DNA of 64,000 bases from assembly GCF_932526225.1 (NCBI RefSeq), contig NC_064048.1, positions 4,942,627 to 5,006,626 on the forward strand, read 5' to 3'. Source of the stretch: Nematostella vectensis. Its lineage: Eukaryota; Cnidaria; Anthozoa; Actiniaria; Edwardsiidae. Each line of letters begins with the position of its first letter. Position 1 is the stretch's first letter. Under the pieces are notes generated by a model. It did not search any database. It saw only the letters and a list, made by a program, of their open reading frames with translations, and was not told where the DNA came from. This document shows positions 1-12,862 of the stretch, piece by piece. A program made the translations under genes and the position numbers.

Positions 1-327
1 CACGAGTTTTAAAAATCGGAAATCATCACGTTTCACGATAATCTGGATAAGGTGACGACAGGGATCTATCTTTACTTGGAAATCACGATTCACGGATTTT
101 AAAGAGCATAGGTCTCGATTCACGCAGATCAAATTTCGCCATTCGCGAATCACGGCGAAGGTAGCAATCACGGATTTCAGTTCATTCTATCACGATTGAC
201 GATAAACAAAAAAGAACGTTCGTGGATCACGAAAACAACAATTATAACCGCCCCTGATAAACGAAACATGCGCTCGAGTTGATGTGGATTCTGTTTTTTT
301 TTTTTTTTTTTGCCGCGAGTGGTCGAA
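1..327. other. Non-coding stretch with short CACG-rich repeats
   Basis: No coding exon is recognisable. The first 250 bases contain several diverged copies of a short motif resembling TCACGATTCACGGAT, which looks like the edge of a dispersed or tandem repeat running off the window. An 18-base T run lies at 294-311, which is an A run in the sense of the adjacent minus-strand GPCR. Confidence 0.5.
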
Positions 328-1455
328 TCAATCTGGGGTTAACTCAGGATCAATGTACTTTCTCCTTTGCTCCATTATGTTATGCTCACTCTCCCCAGTG
401 TCTCGCAGCCCGCTTTCCACAGCCCCACTCGCTTCCATTTGATTGTTTGGCACTGCAAAGTTTTTCATCCCGATTCCTGCCAAAATTGTGTGCGCGTTGT
501 TGGACGCGGGACGAACTTTTCCGCCTTTTCTGAATAGAGATTTGACTCCCTCACGAAAGCTGCCGCTGAATGATACATAAATGATCGGATTGAGAGCGAT
601 GTTGATATAAGAGAACAATACCGCTAGAGTCGTATACTGCGGTGTACAAAGCTTCGGTGAATACGGATAAGCGCAGAATATCCAACTAAGCCAATACGGA
701 GTGAAGCACACATAGAAAACGATCACTATCACTGTAACCATCCGCAGGACCTTACTATTGACTCGTGCAGTCGGCGAGTTCTCGGCATTAGTTCGGTTTC
801 CGGGGACCTTCCGAGTCAGAAGTCTTATACAAATAGCAGTGTAGAGTACTATTACGGTGACTAATGAGATGATGAGAACTGAAAGAAAAAGGAGGAACCA
901 GTCTGCATACGCAGGGAACAGGGTTCTTGTCTTGCATTGAAGCTTACTTTCCTTAGTGATAACATTCGCATAGTAGATTATCGGGGAACAATACAGCGAC
1001 GCGAGTGTCCAGATCAAAACGATGATTATATGACATCGCTTGATTGTTATGATTCTTTTATGAGGGAAAAAGACATTGAAGAAGCGATCCGTTGCGATTG
1101 AAGTCAGGTTTGATATCGAAACAATGATGGATACCTTTTCAACAAAGTTCACAACCTTACAAATAATAATCCCAAGAAGTCCCGCAACTAGCCACTGATC
1201 TCGGGACAACGCGCGGACTACCCTTTCTGGTAGATTTCCAACGGTCATGACTAGATCCGCGGCTGCCATACTAAAAATAAAGTTACTGCTAACAGAGCGC
1301 ATCTTTTTGCGTCTATTTTTCCAGATAACAGCCATCACGAGGCTGTTTCCCACCGCAGAGCACACGAATATGACGATATATCCCACGGCGAGAAATATAT
1401 CCAAGGTGGATAAGTGACCGTCATTTGAATCGCTGGCTTCAGTTGAATTCTCCAT
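328..1455 (-). CDS. Rhodopsin-class GPCR, peptide-receptor-like, intronless
   Basis: A 375-aa seven-transmembrane receptor in one uninterrupted frame, starting at the ATG at 1455. It would sit in the plasma membrane and couple an extracellular ligand to G proteins. Visible class A landmarks: Asn-Ser-Thr glycosylation site at residue 3; TM1 with GNS; TM2 with AAADL; TM3 Cys in IICKV and extracellular loop 2 Cys in LQCKT, the usual disulfide pair; TDRF in place of DRY at the end of TM3; CFTP in TM6 in place of CWxP; NPIIY in TM7; then a basic start and about 70 residues of cytoplasmic tail. Residue 3.32 is Glu, not the Asp of amine receptors, so a peptide or other ligand is more likely. The CKV and VSI patterns in TM3 are shared with the GPCR at 16901-20782. 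The lack of introns and an A18 run 16 bases after the stop raise the possibility of a retrocopy. Ligand unknown. Confidence 0.93.
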   Translation of the reverse strand: MENSTEASDSNDGHLSTLDIFLAVGYIVIFVCSAVGNSLVMAVIWKNRRKKMRSVSSNFIFSMAAADLVMTVGNLPERVVRALSRDQWLVAGLLGIIICKVVNFVEKVSIIVSISNLTSIATDRFFNVFFPHKRIITIKRCHIIIVLIWTLASLYCSPIIYYANVITKESKLQCKTRTLFPAYADWFLLFLSVLIISLVTVIVLYTAICIRLLTRKVPGNRTNAENSPTARVNSKVLRMVTVIVIVFYVCFTPYWLSWIFCAYPYSPKLCTPQYTTLAVLFSYINIALNPIIYVSFSGSFREGVKSLFRKGGKVRPASNNAHTILAGIGMKNFAVPNNQMEASGAVESGLRDTGESEHNIMEQRRKYIDPELTPD

Positions 1456-2661
1456 TGCAAAACGTGTCCTTTATTTGTTTTATTTGGGCTTTATGTCGGT
1501 TCATGTACTTTCTTTTGTTTACTGTATAAATAAGGATCGAACGAGGTCAGTTTTCCATGTGGGATGCAGTTTTCCTTACATATGATGGCAGAAAAGTTCC
1601 ATAAGAACGATAAATTCCTCTTGAAGTTGTCGGCTTCTTTTTTTTTCTCGCTTGTTTATTTGCCGCGGTTATGTTTTTTTTTTTAGGCTTAACAATTTCA
1701 AACGCGAATTATTTCCTCCTTAAGATATTGACTTAGGGATATCAAGTCAAACGTTTACCATTGTATGTTATTTGCTTGGAAACAGCTACATTCAAATAAC
1801 AATCGTCTTCCTCAATCACTTTCTTGAAGTCCTTTGGGACGCAAATGATAAAAGATCTTATTAATTACACTTGCATTGGGTTGTTTTTCAACTTAAAACA
1901 GCTGTATTGTAACAGCTTTCGACGAGAACACTGCTAATCGAAAGCCGTCTTCGAGATAGATAGCACTGCGTTAAAACGTCGGGATACGAATAAACACGCA
2001 AATGTTGTCCCCACTTCTTATTATAAACCCTGAGCCATATATGGTAAGCTCTTTTTGTCGTTTTAAGCTGTCATACTCCTTCAAAGCAATTAGACTGGTC
2101 CTATTGTGCCTTTTGAGTGTGTGTTCTATTGAGTGATAAAGTCTTCTTGTGTTAATAGCTTATACAACAGCTATTCTTGTTGATAAAATTATTTTTCCCT
2201 AAACACCAAATACGCTACAATTGCTTATATATCGATATCATTAATGTTGGTTTAATGTTTTTCAACGTGATTGCTGTTTATCATCTAGACAAGGAGATTT
2301 GATACTTACGTTGTTACGGGCTACATTGCTAGTGCTTATGTATTTTTGGAGATTCGAGAGTGCTTTTTAACTATCATAAGCAATCTATTTTGCTATTGAC
2401 AAAACGATGTGCTTCATGGCTTAACCCATCGATTTGCATATCTCACTTTTTTATTCTATTCTTCTTTTCTACTTCACGTAATCCATCGTCTACTAACTTT
2501 TTTTTTAGTTTTTTACCTTTTTATTCTTTTATTTTGCTCTTAAAAATATGTTTCACTTTACTAAGCAAGGCTTTTTGCACTAATAACAACAAAAATAGAA
2601 GGTGATTCAAAAGGGATTGTCATAACATAAGAGATGCAATAATTTTCGCACGATCGCCAAA

Positions 2662-2758
2662 TATACCCTGGTTACCAGAAGCTCCGAGCTTGGCGGCGAG
2701 AACGATTTGAGCGAAAACGTTTTAGCCGCGAAGCTTAGAGCCTCTGGTACCCAGGATA
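2662..2758. mobile_element. Short foldback MITE, family with TACCCTGGGTACCAGAG ends
   Basis: The two ends, ATACCCTGGTTACCAGA and TCTGGTACCCAGGATA, are imperfect inverted repeats around a core of about 60 bases that is itself partly self-complementary. The same terminal motif bounds the larger foldback at 9946-10207. No coding capacity, so non-autonomous. Confidence 0.6.
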
Positions 2759-3183
2759 CAAATATTACTTATAAGGTGACTGCTAATTTGCGCAATTCGT
2801 AAGCACACAAAATATAGGGTAGGGACTTGTCATTAAGCTTTGTTTGAGGAAAACGGTGACATGTGAGAGGGATTAAGGTGCGACAGTGTCACATCTGAAT
2901 AAATTCCCAATATATGTATAGACATTGAAAAGGACTTTCAGAAGATAAATATTAAAATTAAATTTTCCGAAATAGAACAGAAAAAGATAGAGACGTTATG
3001 CTAAAGTGATTGGCTCCTAGAGATCTTACAACGCCTTTAAGTAAAATCAGGCATGTGGTAATATACTATACTAGATCAGGGAAGTTACAGATTGTCTCTT
3101 TCAGTGTCTTATCAACAATTCCCTTCCTCTATGGCACCTCCTCTTCGCCCTAACAAAGACGAGAGCCCGACAAGCTTCAAGCC

Positions 3184-3416
3184 GTACCTAAGGGGGGGGG
3201 GGGGGGGGTGCAGGGGGTGCGTATCCCCCTTGTATGCCGTTTGTAGCCAAATCCAATAATAAATTTTCCGTGAAGATACTGCAATGAAATAAAACGTCCC
3301 TTTTTTGTTATTTCGCGGTTGGTCAGATTTTCTTATTAAAAACCCCAAACCCCACCTCCTGAAAAAATTAGGTCCACATTTTCGGACTTCGCACCCTCCA
3401 TAGAAGAAGAGCTTAG
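3184..3416. repeat. Dispersed repeat with internal poly-G tract
   Basis: A G run beginning near 3191 is followed by GTGCAGGGGGTGCG and then AT-rich sequence containing GGTCAGATT and AGGTCCAC. The same order of motifs recurs at 41250-41580, so this is a dispersed repeat and not a unique low-complexity tract. Confidence 0.6.
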
Positions 3417-3769
3417 ACACTTTCCATGTAAAGCAGCCTGAACTAGTAAAATCTTAGCCCTAAAAGCCAGCTGAAACCATATGCGTTAGATTTGACATTC
3501 AAAAACACCTCGGAAGTATACATTTTGCTGTGAAATTAAACATAATAGTGTTGCTTTCTTAATACGCCTGCACATTGAAAATATACACTGCAAAATATTA
3601 AGTTTTTTAAATGGGCACAATTGCCGTGAAGGAAGGTGTCATACAGTAATATTGTGTAAGGAAATATAAAAGTGCATATTCTATCAGCATGCGCCAAGGT
3701 GAACTCCAGACCGATTTGAACGTGCTACCTGGCGCCGCTTTTCTTTTACTTTAAAGAAAGCCAATCACG

Positions 3770-3990
3770 CCGACATTTTATGCTCCCGCTCAATGGCGAG
3801 TCACACAAAGCATCCATTTCCATCGGTTAATTCAAGCAAGTAACCAAGATATTTTCAATATTCTCAATAAGATATCAGACTTCATTTGTAGAAAGTAATT
3901 TTGAAGTTTCCATGCGAATAAATCGTTGTATTTTTAATAACAAAGGATGAGTGATTGACATTCTTTAAGGTTCTCAAAACGTGACAGAAG
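3770..3990 (+). repeat. Dispersed repeat containing CTCAATGGCGAGTCACACAA
   Basis: The segment starting near CCCGCTCAATGGCGAGTC and running through CATTTCCATCGG and TCAAGCAAGTAAC recurs at 39060-39200 in the same orientation and at about 40080-40215 in the opposite orientation. A more diverged relative lies at 15523-15720. It is a moderately repeated element of unknown class. Confidence 0.55.
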
Positions 3991-5172
3991 TATGCGCGGC
4001 AACGAAAACACAATAAGACATAAGAGGCAATATCCAATTCAAACTACTGAAGTTTATTCATTCAAATAATAACTTGCAGTGCAGTACTTTTACATTCACA
4101 TCCTCACAATTGCACGACTTCAAACAAAATTACCGTTTTCATTAACAGCGACTTCTTAGACCATTTTCCCGCAACAAAAACATGCACTAATTACACATCT
4201 TGATACAATTGCTTTTAGGGAACCCCATGGCGCTACAAAGAATGCCCCGGTAACTGTGAATGACTCGACCTACAATGGTTTATATATAATCTTCCTTTAT
4301 AGTCATAGCTTGTAACGAGTTCTGACCTTCAAATTGAACAGACTAGAATTTGCTGCACCTGCACTCAAAACGCACGGATGAGCACGGAGGAAAACCACCG
4401 TTATCTTTGTAAAGAGGAGTACTTCAGGGGGTCGGTACCGTCTCCTAGCAATCTCAAGTAAGCCATTTTTGTTTAGTACTTATTGCTTTTGCTTTCGATT
4501 TTACATTTCTTTTGAAGTGTGGTTCAAGAAGTGGTCCTTAAGAAGTACGTTTTCCGCTTGATTTTCAATCAGTGAATTAAAATCTAACTTAGGGGGTGAC
4601 ACCTATTTCGTTTTTGTAAAAACTTGGTCAAAGCTACCACCAGTAAATATTATATTTTTTTTCATAAAAAGCAGGTACATAATAGCTATATACAAAGAAA
4701 GCCTTACCTGGAACTTAAAAAGAAATGACCAAAAAAATATATAAAGTAGAGTGTTAAAATATTATATAAAGTACTTTTCTCTGCCTTTCGAGCTTTTACG
4801 CAATTTAAAAATCCTGTTGTTTTTATTTTCATTTTTAAACCTTCCTCTTTTGTGTAATATAATTCAATATTCTTTTCGGGAGCACTTTTTCCAGAATAAG
4901 ATAATTACAATTTGAACAACCCTGTCGCCGGCCTTTCCATTATTTTGTCTAGAAACTAGATCTTTTCTCTATAATATAAAACGTTTCTTATTAAAGTTGT
5001 ATTTTGTAGGAAAGTGTAATTTGGTGTCAGTAGAGGGATGCCGGAGGCCCGATTATGGGGGACGAAGCACTCGGACAGTAAGTCAGCAAACTAAGTCAAG
5101 TATTAAGCCATCAGCTCTTTGATTAAATAAGTTTCTTTATTAGCGATGTTTAGCAAAAAATCATAAAACTGT

Positions 5173-5338
5173 AAAGGCTGATTCAGACAGCACGATTTTA
5201 AGTCGTATGCGACCTGCCTACGACATGTCTTAGCCCTGAATCACACACTACGACTTAGACTGCGTTTTTACACTTTACGACTCGAGTTGTTACAACTACG
5301 AATTGTACAACTAAATCGTGATGTCTAAATCAGCCTTA
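5173..5338. mobile_element. MITE with ~26-bp terminal inverted repeats
   Basis: AAGGCTGATTCAGACAGCAC at the left end is matched, inverted, by GATGTCTAAATCAGCCTT at the right end. The 166-bp element has no coding frame. Superfamily not determined. Confidence 0.65.
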
Positions 5339-5716
5339 ATAACATTAATTTATTCTTAATTCTTAATTCAGGCTTGATTCATGCTAATGTCTTTTATAAA
5401 GATAAAAGTTTGTAATTACATTTAAAGTAATTTTACATTAAATTGAGAATGGTCACATGATTTTCGGTTTTAAAATGGCGTGTTTTGCTTGCATTAGAGC
5501 GATAATTACCGCGAGTTTGTTGAGTTTTAGAGGAAACAAGACTTTATAAAATCTCGTTGTGAAGCATTTCAACATCTAAAAATAAATATAATTATTTGCT
5601 CTAATAACCAAACTTAAGACTATCTGCACCTTGTCAATAGAATAGGGGACTTTTGGACAGAATGATACTAAAATGTGAGAAAGCGATACAAATAGAGAAA
5701 ATAATTCATCATCAAT

Positions 5717-5775
5717 TAACGCGCGCTTTGCTGGAAAGCGAGGCATGTACGGAGAAATATCAGACCTTGGACTTA
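5717..5775 (+). mobile_element. Solo end of TTAA-flanked MITE family
   Basis: TTAA at 5717 is followed about 30 bases later by TACGGAGAAATATCAGACC. That is the terminal inverted repeat of the complete TTAA-bounded element at 52171-52574. I see no matching second end nearby, so this appears to be a fragment. Confidence 0.45.
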
Positions 5776-5839
5776 TCTGCACGGCCTATGGCATTTTGAG
5801 AACCGATTCATACGTCGCGCCTCTGCCATTAGCAGTTCG

Positions 5840-6130
5840 ACGTCTGAATCAATTCAGTTCGGCACGGCACGGTGCGGCTTCATCACTAGTCGTGCTGCAC
5901 TGCAAAAGCACGACATCGATTAAAACGTCGAGCTTCGATGTGTCGAATCAAATACCGTATTTTTATATTCATTTTGTACAACAGAAACTCCGCATCAAGT
6001 CAACTATAACAACTCACAAGCTATTGAGCGCGACTTATTTAGTGTGACGTTTGGGTCAACGTTGAACCCAATGTATTTGTGTCGATACAAATATAGACAA
6101 TTAGATTCGGCACGGCAGGAGCGCGACGTT
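5840..6130. repeat. Dispersed element bounded by TCGGCACGGC motifs
   Basis: Both ends carry TTCGGCACGGC or its near-copies. The interior contains GTCGATACAAATA and CAACGTTGA blocks that recur, inverted, at 15745-16015. Probably a non-autonomous DNA transposon. Open frames across it are incidental. Confidence 0.5.
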
Positions 6131-6699
6131 TCAATAATCAGGCCTGAAGATTGAAATAGTGCGTCTGATCTTTTGAAGCAATCGATTGAGGATGGCGCGC
6201 GCCATCTCCTGTTCGAGGAAATGACATCAGCGCTTATTTTGCAGTATTGCGCCTTCTGGAAAAACATAGTGAAATGTTTGGCTAAATGCGAAAGACGTGC
6301 AACTTTCATTTAAGCACATTATTTTTTCCTTTTTTCTTCGTTTTCTTTTAGGTCAGACATCTTTCTCATAAAAGAAACAAATCCAAGAGGGGAGGGGGGT
6401 ATGTTGGCTATTCACTCTTTATTTGCATTAATTTCAGGTATTTTTTACAGGTTACTTTTCTAGTTCCCCCCTTCTTTTATGAGTTTGTATCCGCCAAGTG
6501 ATAAGGTACAGGAGGCACGTCCCAGTAGTGTTTTTGATCACTTCGTGGTCAACCCCCAGACATTTTGATTATATTTCTAGTTTAATAATTAGAAGAAAAT
6601 GCGATTTTATTTTCGAAGGATGTTCTTGAAGGGCATTCCTGAAGCCGCTGGGTTTTCATGACCGCGTTCGGTAAATGGTGCCGGAGAGACGGACATGCT

Positions 6700-6935
6700 T
6701 TTTTTTATAATAACCTTTTGTATAAGAACGTCCAGCGTGAGATTTCACCAAATCTCGTGCTAAAAACATGTAGAAACTGAAATAGCAGTAAAATGTTAGG
6801 TTTTGTTTGGGTGATGTGTTATAAAATGCAGAATCGAATTTTGTTCATAATACACCCTTAAATATTATTTCTATGGATCATTTGTGTAATTCTCTTCACA
6901 CTAATTCATTGGGTATTGTATTCTCATAAACACTA
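6700..6935 (+). repeat. Dispersed repeat, copy 1
   Basis: The segment from TATAAGAACGTCCAG through GGTGTAATTCTCTT-like sequence to CATTGG(G/A)TATT is repeated at 10290-10500 with roughly 70-80 percent similarity by eye. No coding content recognised. Confidence 0.5.
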
Positions 6936-9712
6936 AAGTTGAAGAACATCGTTAAGAATTTAGCCTTAAATTGCTCCAAAAATAAGAACGGTCGGTCTGC
7001 TCTCATTAACGTCGTTCTCCTTGGCATTGCCACCAATCGCTCTCATCATAAAATGGAGGGGCTAGAAAAGTACTTAGTCCTCGCTTGCACAACTTCCTCC
7101 CGTTAACTAACAAATCACGTTTAAATTCACCTAAATAACATTAATTTAACCAAACCTGTTTCGCAAGGCAAACTAAGACCGCGAAGACAATACGGAAAGC
7201 CGAGTTTTCTCGTGACAAGAAAGAAACGGACAGCAGATAAGGCACGAGCTTTCCAGGACATCTCAGTTAACAGACACATGCGTTTCCTGATCAAGAAACA
7301 TTTGTTAGACTCTAGATTGTACCATGATAAATTTGTGGTATTGTCTTTGTGACAGTTTTGAGGGCTGGCATCTGTTTAAGGTAGATCACTAAACAGTGTA
7401 AATCGACCAATACATAAGGCATTCTCGAAGGATTAACAATAAAGAGATATTGCGAGAAACACCCTTAATATTAAAAAAGAAGGCAAAAATTCGCGAAAAA
7501 TTCAAAGTTATAAAACGCCTTTTTCGATGCATCGCAAAACGACAGGCGGCGTAACAATGATTTTCCAAGAAAAGGAGCAAATTGCACTCTTAATCCTCGT
7601 GTGCCAGTCATTTATTCGCGTTTATTCTCAGAATTACAAGTGCATAAGCAGCACTTGGGTTAAACTAAAAGACATCACAATTTGGCGCCGTTTGTGACGC
7701 GGTTTTAATCTTTTTGCTGATTGGATATCTAGCTGTTAAGCAGCGCTGATTGGCTAACGATAACTTGATTAGTAATAGAAAGACCGCTGATAATCATTGA
7801 GTTGCCACAAACCTCCGGATCTGGGTAAAAACCTTGCATTCGCAACAACTTAACCTAAAAAAGACAGCTCTGAAATGTTAAAATCAAAAGATATCCAAGG
7901 TGAGTGAGACATGTTTTTTAGTTAAGAGCTCGATATTTTGCTTAAAAAAACGGCAGACACCAAGCGGTCCCAATAAAAGGTTTCAATAATAACATAGTGG
8001 GTCTTTGACCTTTCTAATGTAGAAAACAAAACAATCTTCCCAATCAAGTCGTAAACAACTATGGGCATGAAATGTCGTGGGTTCTGGCGTGGTAAGATAT
8101 TCCCTGAACCACGGTAGTTTTTGTGTAATTTGGTCTCCTAGGTGATGTGAGAACTGTTGGCAGGTCTATCCGCATTGAATATCAAGACTAATTTTGCTTA
8201 TTTTGTTGTTTTAAAAAACTTGTAGACTTAACCAACCATGTATGGGGATATTTACTAGATCGCCAATACCACCCCAAAGAAACCTCTGAGAAATGAGTAA
8301 TTATTTTAATGATTTTTCCCCTTGAAACCGTTCCCATGGTACAGCTCTCAGAAAATGCTCTTTTTGAGTTTTTGTTCAACAAGAACGTTTTATGTAAAAT
8401 TTTTACTGTAGAAATACATGAAAGCAGGTGCAAAAGCAGCCTTCCATTGACTTTTTAGTCTAGAAAAAACAACTCACAATAAAAATTCCATCGACGATGT
8501 GTAGCAAAGTTTTAGAAAAAATATATTTTTATCGTATCTTTTTCTAATTTTTCTTTAAGATTGATGTGTAAGTGTTTTTATCAAGACGCGGTATGTTACT
8601 GCAGAAGAGGGGGAAAGGAAGTCAATAACGATTCTAGGATGAAAAAGACATCCTCCCCTCCTGAAAATGTCCCGCCATCGGTAATTTGTGGTAAAAACAG
8701 CATAATGTCGCAGTTTTCCATAAGCTATATGTATACAAATGTATTTCTAATTAATAAGTAGCAAGTTAAGCGGTGTGCTTTGGCAGAAAAAAAAGAAAGA
8801 AAATGGTAGCTGAAAATAACAATTCTAAGTTGAAAAAAAAACGTCATAACTCACTTTGCAAGATGAAATGTGATGTTTAATGTTTGTACAAATGAGGAAA
8901 ATTCGTATTTTTATCGCATTTTCCAGAAGGTTATGTACATTTGTCTCTCTAATCATTTTTCTCTCTACACAGCAAGTAATATGGTGCTCTATTTGCAGGA
9001 CGAAGGATTAATTTCATTTGCCCGCATTATTAAGCGTTCGGGCGGTCCTATTGGAGCGGCGGGTATTCTTTTACCGCGCCGCAAATGCTAAAACCGCCCG
9101 ACCAATTTCGAGACTAAAATCGAATAAAACAATTTAAAATTGATTTGTCGACTGTCATGTTATTCATTGATATCTCATCGATATTAGTAGTAGTTGTAGT
9201 AGTTTTATATGACCCTGGAGATGCTTGTGGAGGTGTTAAAAATCCTGGCTACGCCGCCGAGTAACAATGGTCATTAATTATGTCCAAGGTTGCAAAGATG
9301 ATGAATTTGATTATTACAATAATGTGCAATAGAGATGATGGCGGATGGTGACGATGTTGATATCATCGTCACCATCAATTAATTCAAATTGAGATTTTTT
9401 TTGCTTTTTCCAATTATTAGAATTCTTTCTTGGGAATACTTTTTTTTATTAAGGGGCTTAGACGTAATCATTACTATGTAGTTAAAATGAGGGCTAGGTT
9501 TTTATATATGTTTTTATAATCACGAGCATAAATAATCGCGTACTAACGTTGTTGGCTATTCCTTATCTCTGAATATCATGAAAGATGCTAATGCAAATAC
9601 TTTTTTTTTAAATCTATGTTAAATCTATTTGATAATATAATAACACAATAAATATGTGTTATATAAGATAAGATGCGTGTGATATGAATATATAATGAGA
9701 TGAGTGTCTTAA

Positions 9713-9768
9713 TTGTTGTTGCTATTGTTGTTGTTGTTGCTATTGTTGTTGTTGTTGTTGTTGTTGAT
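9713..9768 (+). repeat. TTG trinucleotide microsatellite
   Basis: Nearly pure (TTG)n with two CTA interruptions. It generates spurious poly-Leu and poly-Asn open frames on the two strands. Confidence 0.9.
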
Positions 9769-9945
9769 AGGCGAGTACCCAGTAATTGCTAAGGGGGTAG
9801 GGTACAGGGTACACAGAAGTCTGGGAATATCTTCAACCTTGCTCGAAATATTAGAACGGCCCAGCCTCAACTGGACATTAGACTCTCTAAAAAAAGAGTG
9901 TAATCCATTTGGATTCACAAATTTTCGATGGAAAAGATAGTGGAA

Positions 9946-10207
9946 AGTACCCTGGGTACCAGAGCCTCCAGACAACTTTCGTCTAGTGAAGCTCAGATTG
10001 AGTAAGCGTCGCTGAGCGAGAGAAGTCTGGAGCCTCTCATTCTCGGGGACCCAGGGCGTCGCGGATATCGGGCACACAGGGAGCGTGGCGCGAAAAAGAA
10101 ACAGGCTCTTTCAGTGCTCTTTCTTTTTCAAGCGCTCCCTGTGTGCCCGATCTCCGCGACGCCCTGGGTCCCCGAGGATGGTAGCCTCTGATACCCCGGG
10201 TCAAGTG
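9946..10207. mobile_element. Foldback element with long GC-rich hairpin
   Basis: The ends read ACCCTGGGTACCAGAGCC and, inverted, GGCTACCATCC preceded by ACCCGGGGTATCAGA, the same family as 2662-2758. Inside, 10040-10084 and 10132-10177 are near-perfect inverted copies (GACCCAGGGCGTCGCGGA versus TCCGCGACGCCCTGGGTC). Adjoining A-rich and T-rich tracts extend the pairing. The locus is far more GC-rich than its surroundings. Confidence 0.7.
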
Positions 10208-10289
10208 GAAATTTGTACAGGTTTCTTTTTTTTTACAATACACTCTTTTTTTTTTTTTTTTTTTTTTTACAATACAGCCTTTTTTTAAA

Positions 10290-10500
10290 AGGCTCTTTTT
10301 ATAAGAACGTCCAGGCTTAGATTTCACCAAATTTTAAGAGGCTCAGATAGCAGAATGTTTTTTTTTCTTTTTTAGTTCTGATGCGTTCTGAATGGCAGAA
10401 TCAAATTGTGCTCATTGTAAAAAAAACTATATTATTGCTATTGATCATTGGTGTAATTCTCTTTCTAATTATTCATTGGATATTATATTCTTATATATGG
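10290..10500 (+). repeat. Dispersed repeat, copy 2
   Basis: Diverged copy of the repeat at 6700-6935, sharing TATAAGAACGTCCAG and the ATCATT(T/G)GTGTAATTCTC block. It lies immediately after two long T tracts. Confidence 0.5.
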
Positions 10501-12354
10501 TAATATATTATAATCCTTTTATATAAGTGTGTAATTAAAGTCTTAGCTCTGAATATTACTTTTATGTCAGTTGTATTTTTACGATGTTATAGCCCCGAGT
10601 GAATTAACTGTATGTTATGACCTGGTGCATTACAACATTCTAAGGTTCCCAAAAGAGCCGTAAAGGACTTGGAAATTAGAGTATACAAGCTAAAGTAGGT
10701 GCATATCACGATTTTGTTATGAAAACAATATTACAAAAAAAACAATGACAAGTAACAAGAATGATTGATTGAAAATGCACGATTAAATAGGAAAAGCTAT
10801 TTAAAGGCGCGAGAGATGATAAAGGAGAAACTAGACTATCAAGGAAAAAGGTACAAAATCTGCTTGCCATAGAAAGAAAATCTTTGTTTAGGACATTCGG
10901 TGTGCAGAAATAATCCACGCACCTGACCAGTATCAACATAGAACCTTCTAGTTGCACCAGATGACGTGATGTTTGATCGGATCTAGCTATCAAAAGGGAC
11001 GCAATCAAATATCTTCAAGTGCAGCAACAAAATGATAAACACGAGAACCCATGACTGATATAGCGTACCGGCTATGCTGGTTGAAGTTTTCCGCGCACAA
11101 CGACATACAAGCAGACGTGCATCTAGTCTGGGAAACGTTATTAATTGCCTTTTTATTTCTTTGTCACCCCAACTGACCTCACGATGTCACGCGAACAGAG
11201 CAGAGTACGACTTTTTCAATCGTGTCGTATTTACTTCAAGGGACTTTAATCCCTTCTAGAAGACAAATAAACACCCATTAGTAAAATGTTTTTCTTATCC
11301 TTACACAAACAGACAGATTATGGAAATTCAGTTTGGAACCTATAAGATCGACGTGTTTTATTGCATGTTAAAAGAGTGTTAATCAGGCGACCAATTCGCG
11401 CTTCCTAACCATAAAAGAGTCGTAAAAGAAAATTATTAGCATCTGTGTGTTCCGGGAAGCCTGCTATTTTCAACGCAGTCATCTTTGCATTGTTTACAAG
11501 CAACGTATATAGCTCGAAGATTATTCATTTTTAATGTTATATCGGAGCAAAAAAAAGCATTTGATTGTATCGATAATATCATTTTCTCATTCAACCAGGT
11601 TTATCGACATTAACGTTGAGATTTATATGAAAATGCAATCGACGAATTTTCCCAATTCTTTTCTTATCGAAGCTACATTAATCTACTGCTTTTAATCCCG
11701 TCGTTTTACTGCCCACACTTTCTTGGCAGAACATGATTACCCCCCCCCCCCTCCCCTCCGTCGGGAAATGAAAACAATGCCTTTAAAATTACCTGCACGC
11801 CACAAAGTCTCGAGTGACAACTCGTCAAAGTCGCCTTTGTAATCTAGAAAAGAGTTGGTTCACAGCGGCTCATCCTGCAACGCCCCCTCTCCCAAAAATA
11901 GCATTTCAAATAGAAAAGCCTTTTTCCAGATACCCCTAAAAATGATTAGCGCCCGATTTTGATCCCTTAAAGATACGACGAACACCCCCCTTATCAGGTC
12001 GACATGGGTACTGCCCCCCTCCCCCAGAGATTATTCTCTTGTATGTTCTCTACGCTATCACACATCAGAAAGACCCCAGTGTTGAGTACACTTCAATCTC
12101 AAGGCTAACAGAATATATCATGGAATAGTAAGCGTAGCTTGAAAATATATCTGTAATCGGAGTATTTCGCAGTTTTTTTGCCTGGTTTTGCCTCTATTAT
12201 CTTACGGAATTTATCTTGGTGGCGTTCTGGAAACATTCATCATAACTTAACAATAACATTTTTTGCATCCGAGTTTAACAAACGACAATCATTATAATTA
12301 AGATATTGGTTGTAATAAAAGGTATGAGTAAGTTGTTTACTACTGCTATATTGT

Positions 12355-12645
12355 TGTTGTTGTATTTCTAAGAGTAAGTGTGGGAGCATGTATTTCCAAG
12401 AGTAAGTGTGGGAGCATGTATTTCTAAGAGTATTGGTGGGAGCATGTATTTCTAAAAGTATGTGTGGGAGCATGTATTTCTAAGAGTATGTCTGGGAACA
12501 TGTATTTCTAAGAGTATGTGTGGGAGCATGTATTTCTAAGAGTAAGTGTGGAAGCATGTATTTCTAAGAGTAAGTGTGGGAGCATGTATTTCTAAGAGTA
12601 AGGGAGCATGTATTTCTAAGAGTATGTGTGGGAGCATGTGTGTCG
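12355..12645 (+). repeat. 28-bp minisatellite, about ten copies
   Basis: Tandem copies of a 28-bp unit beginning GGGAGCATGTATTTCTAAGA, with starts at 12382, 12410 and so on. The copies differ mainly at AGTAAGTGT versus AGTATGTGT. Apparent frames on either strand are repeat translations and not genes. Confidence 0.9.
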
Positions 12646-12862
12646 CTTTACCCTCTCCTTGTTTTCTGGGATGAGGTGGTGGGGGGGGGGGGGGATTTGG
12701 GGTGCATGTCTTTATTGTTGCTGTCGAAAACTGCTGTTGTCATTGCCAGTATTTTAGTGAATTTCTTTAGCGATATTTAATATACCAAAAACAGCCATAC
12801 AATTCTTGTTTCATCTATTATTTATTGAACAAAACTACATTGTCCTATCATAGATTTATTAG

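Noticed and set aside
9709-10330. Overlapping 97- to 122-codon ORFs
   Set aside because: They translate a TTG microsatellite and a foldback hairpin; no protein features.
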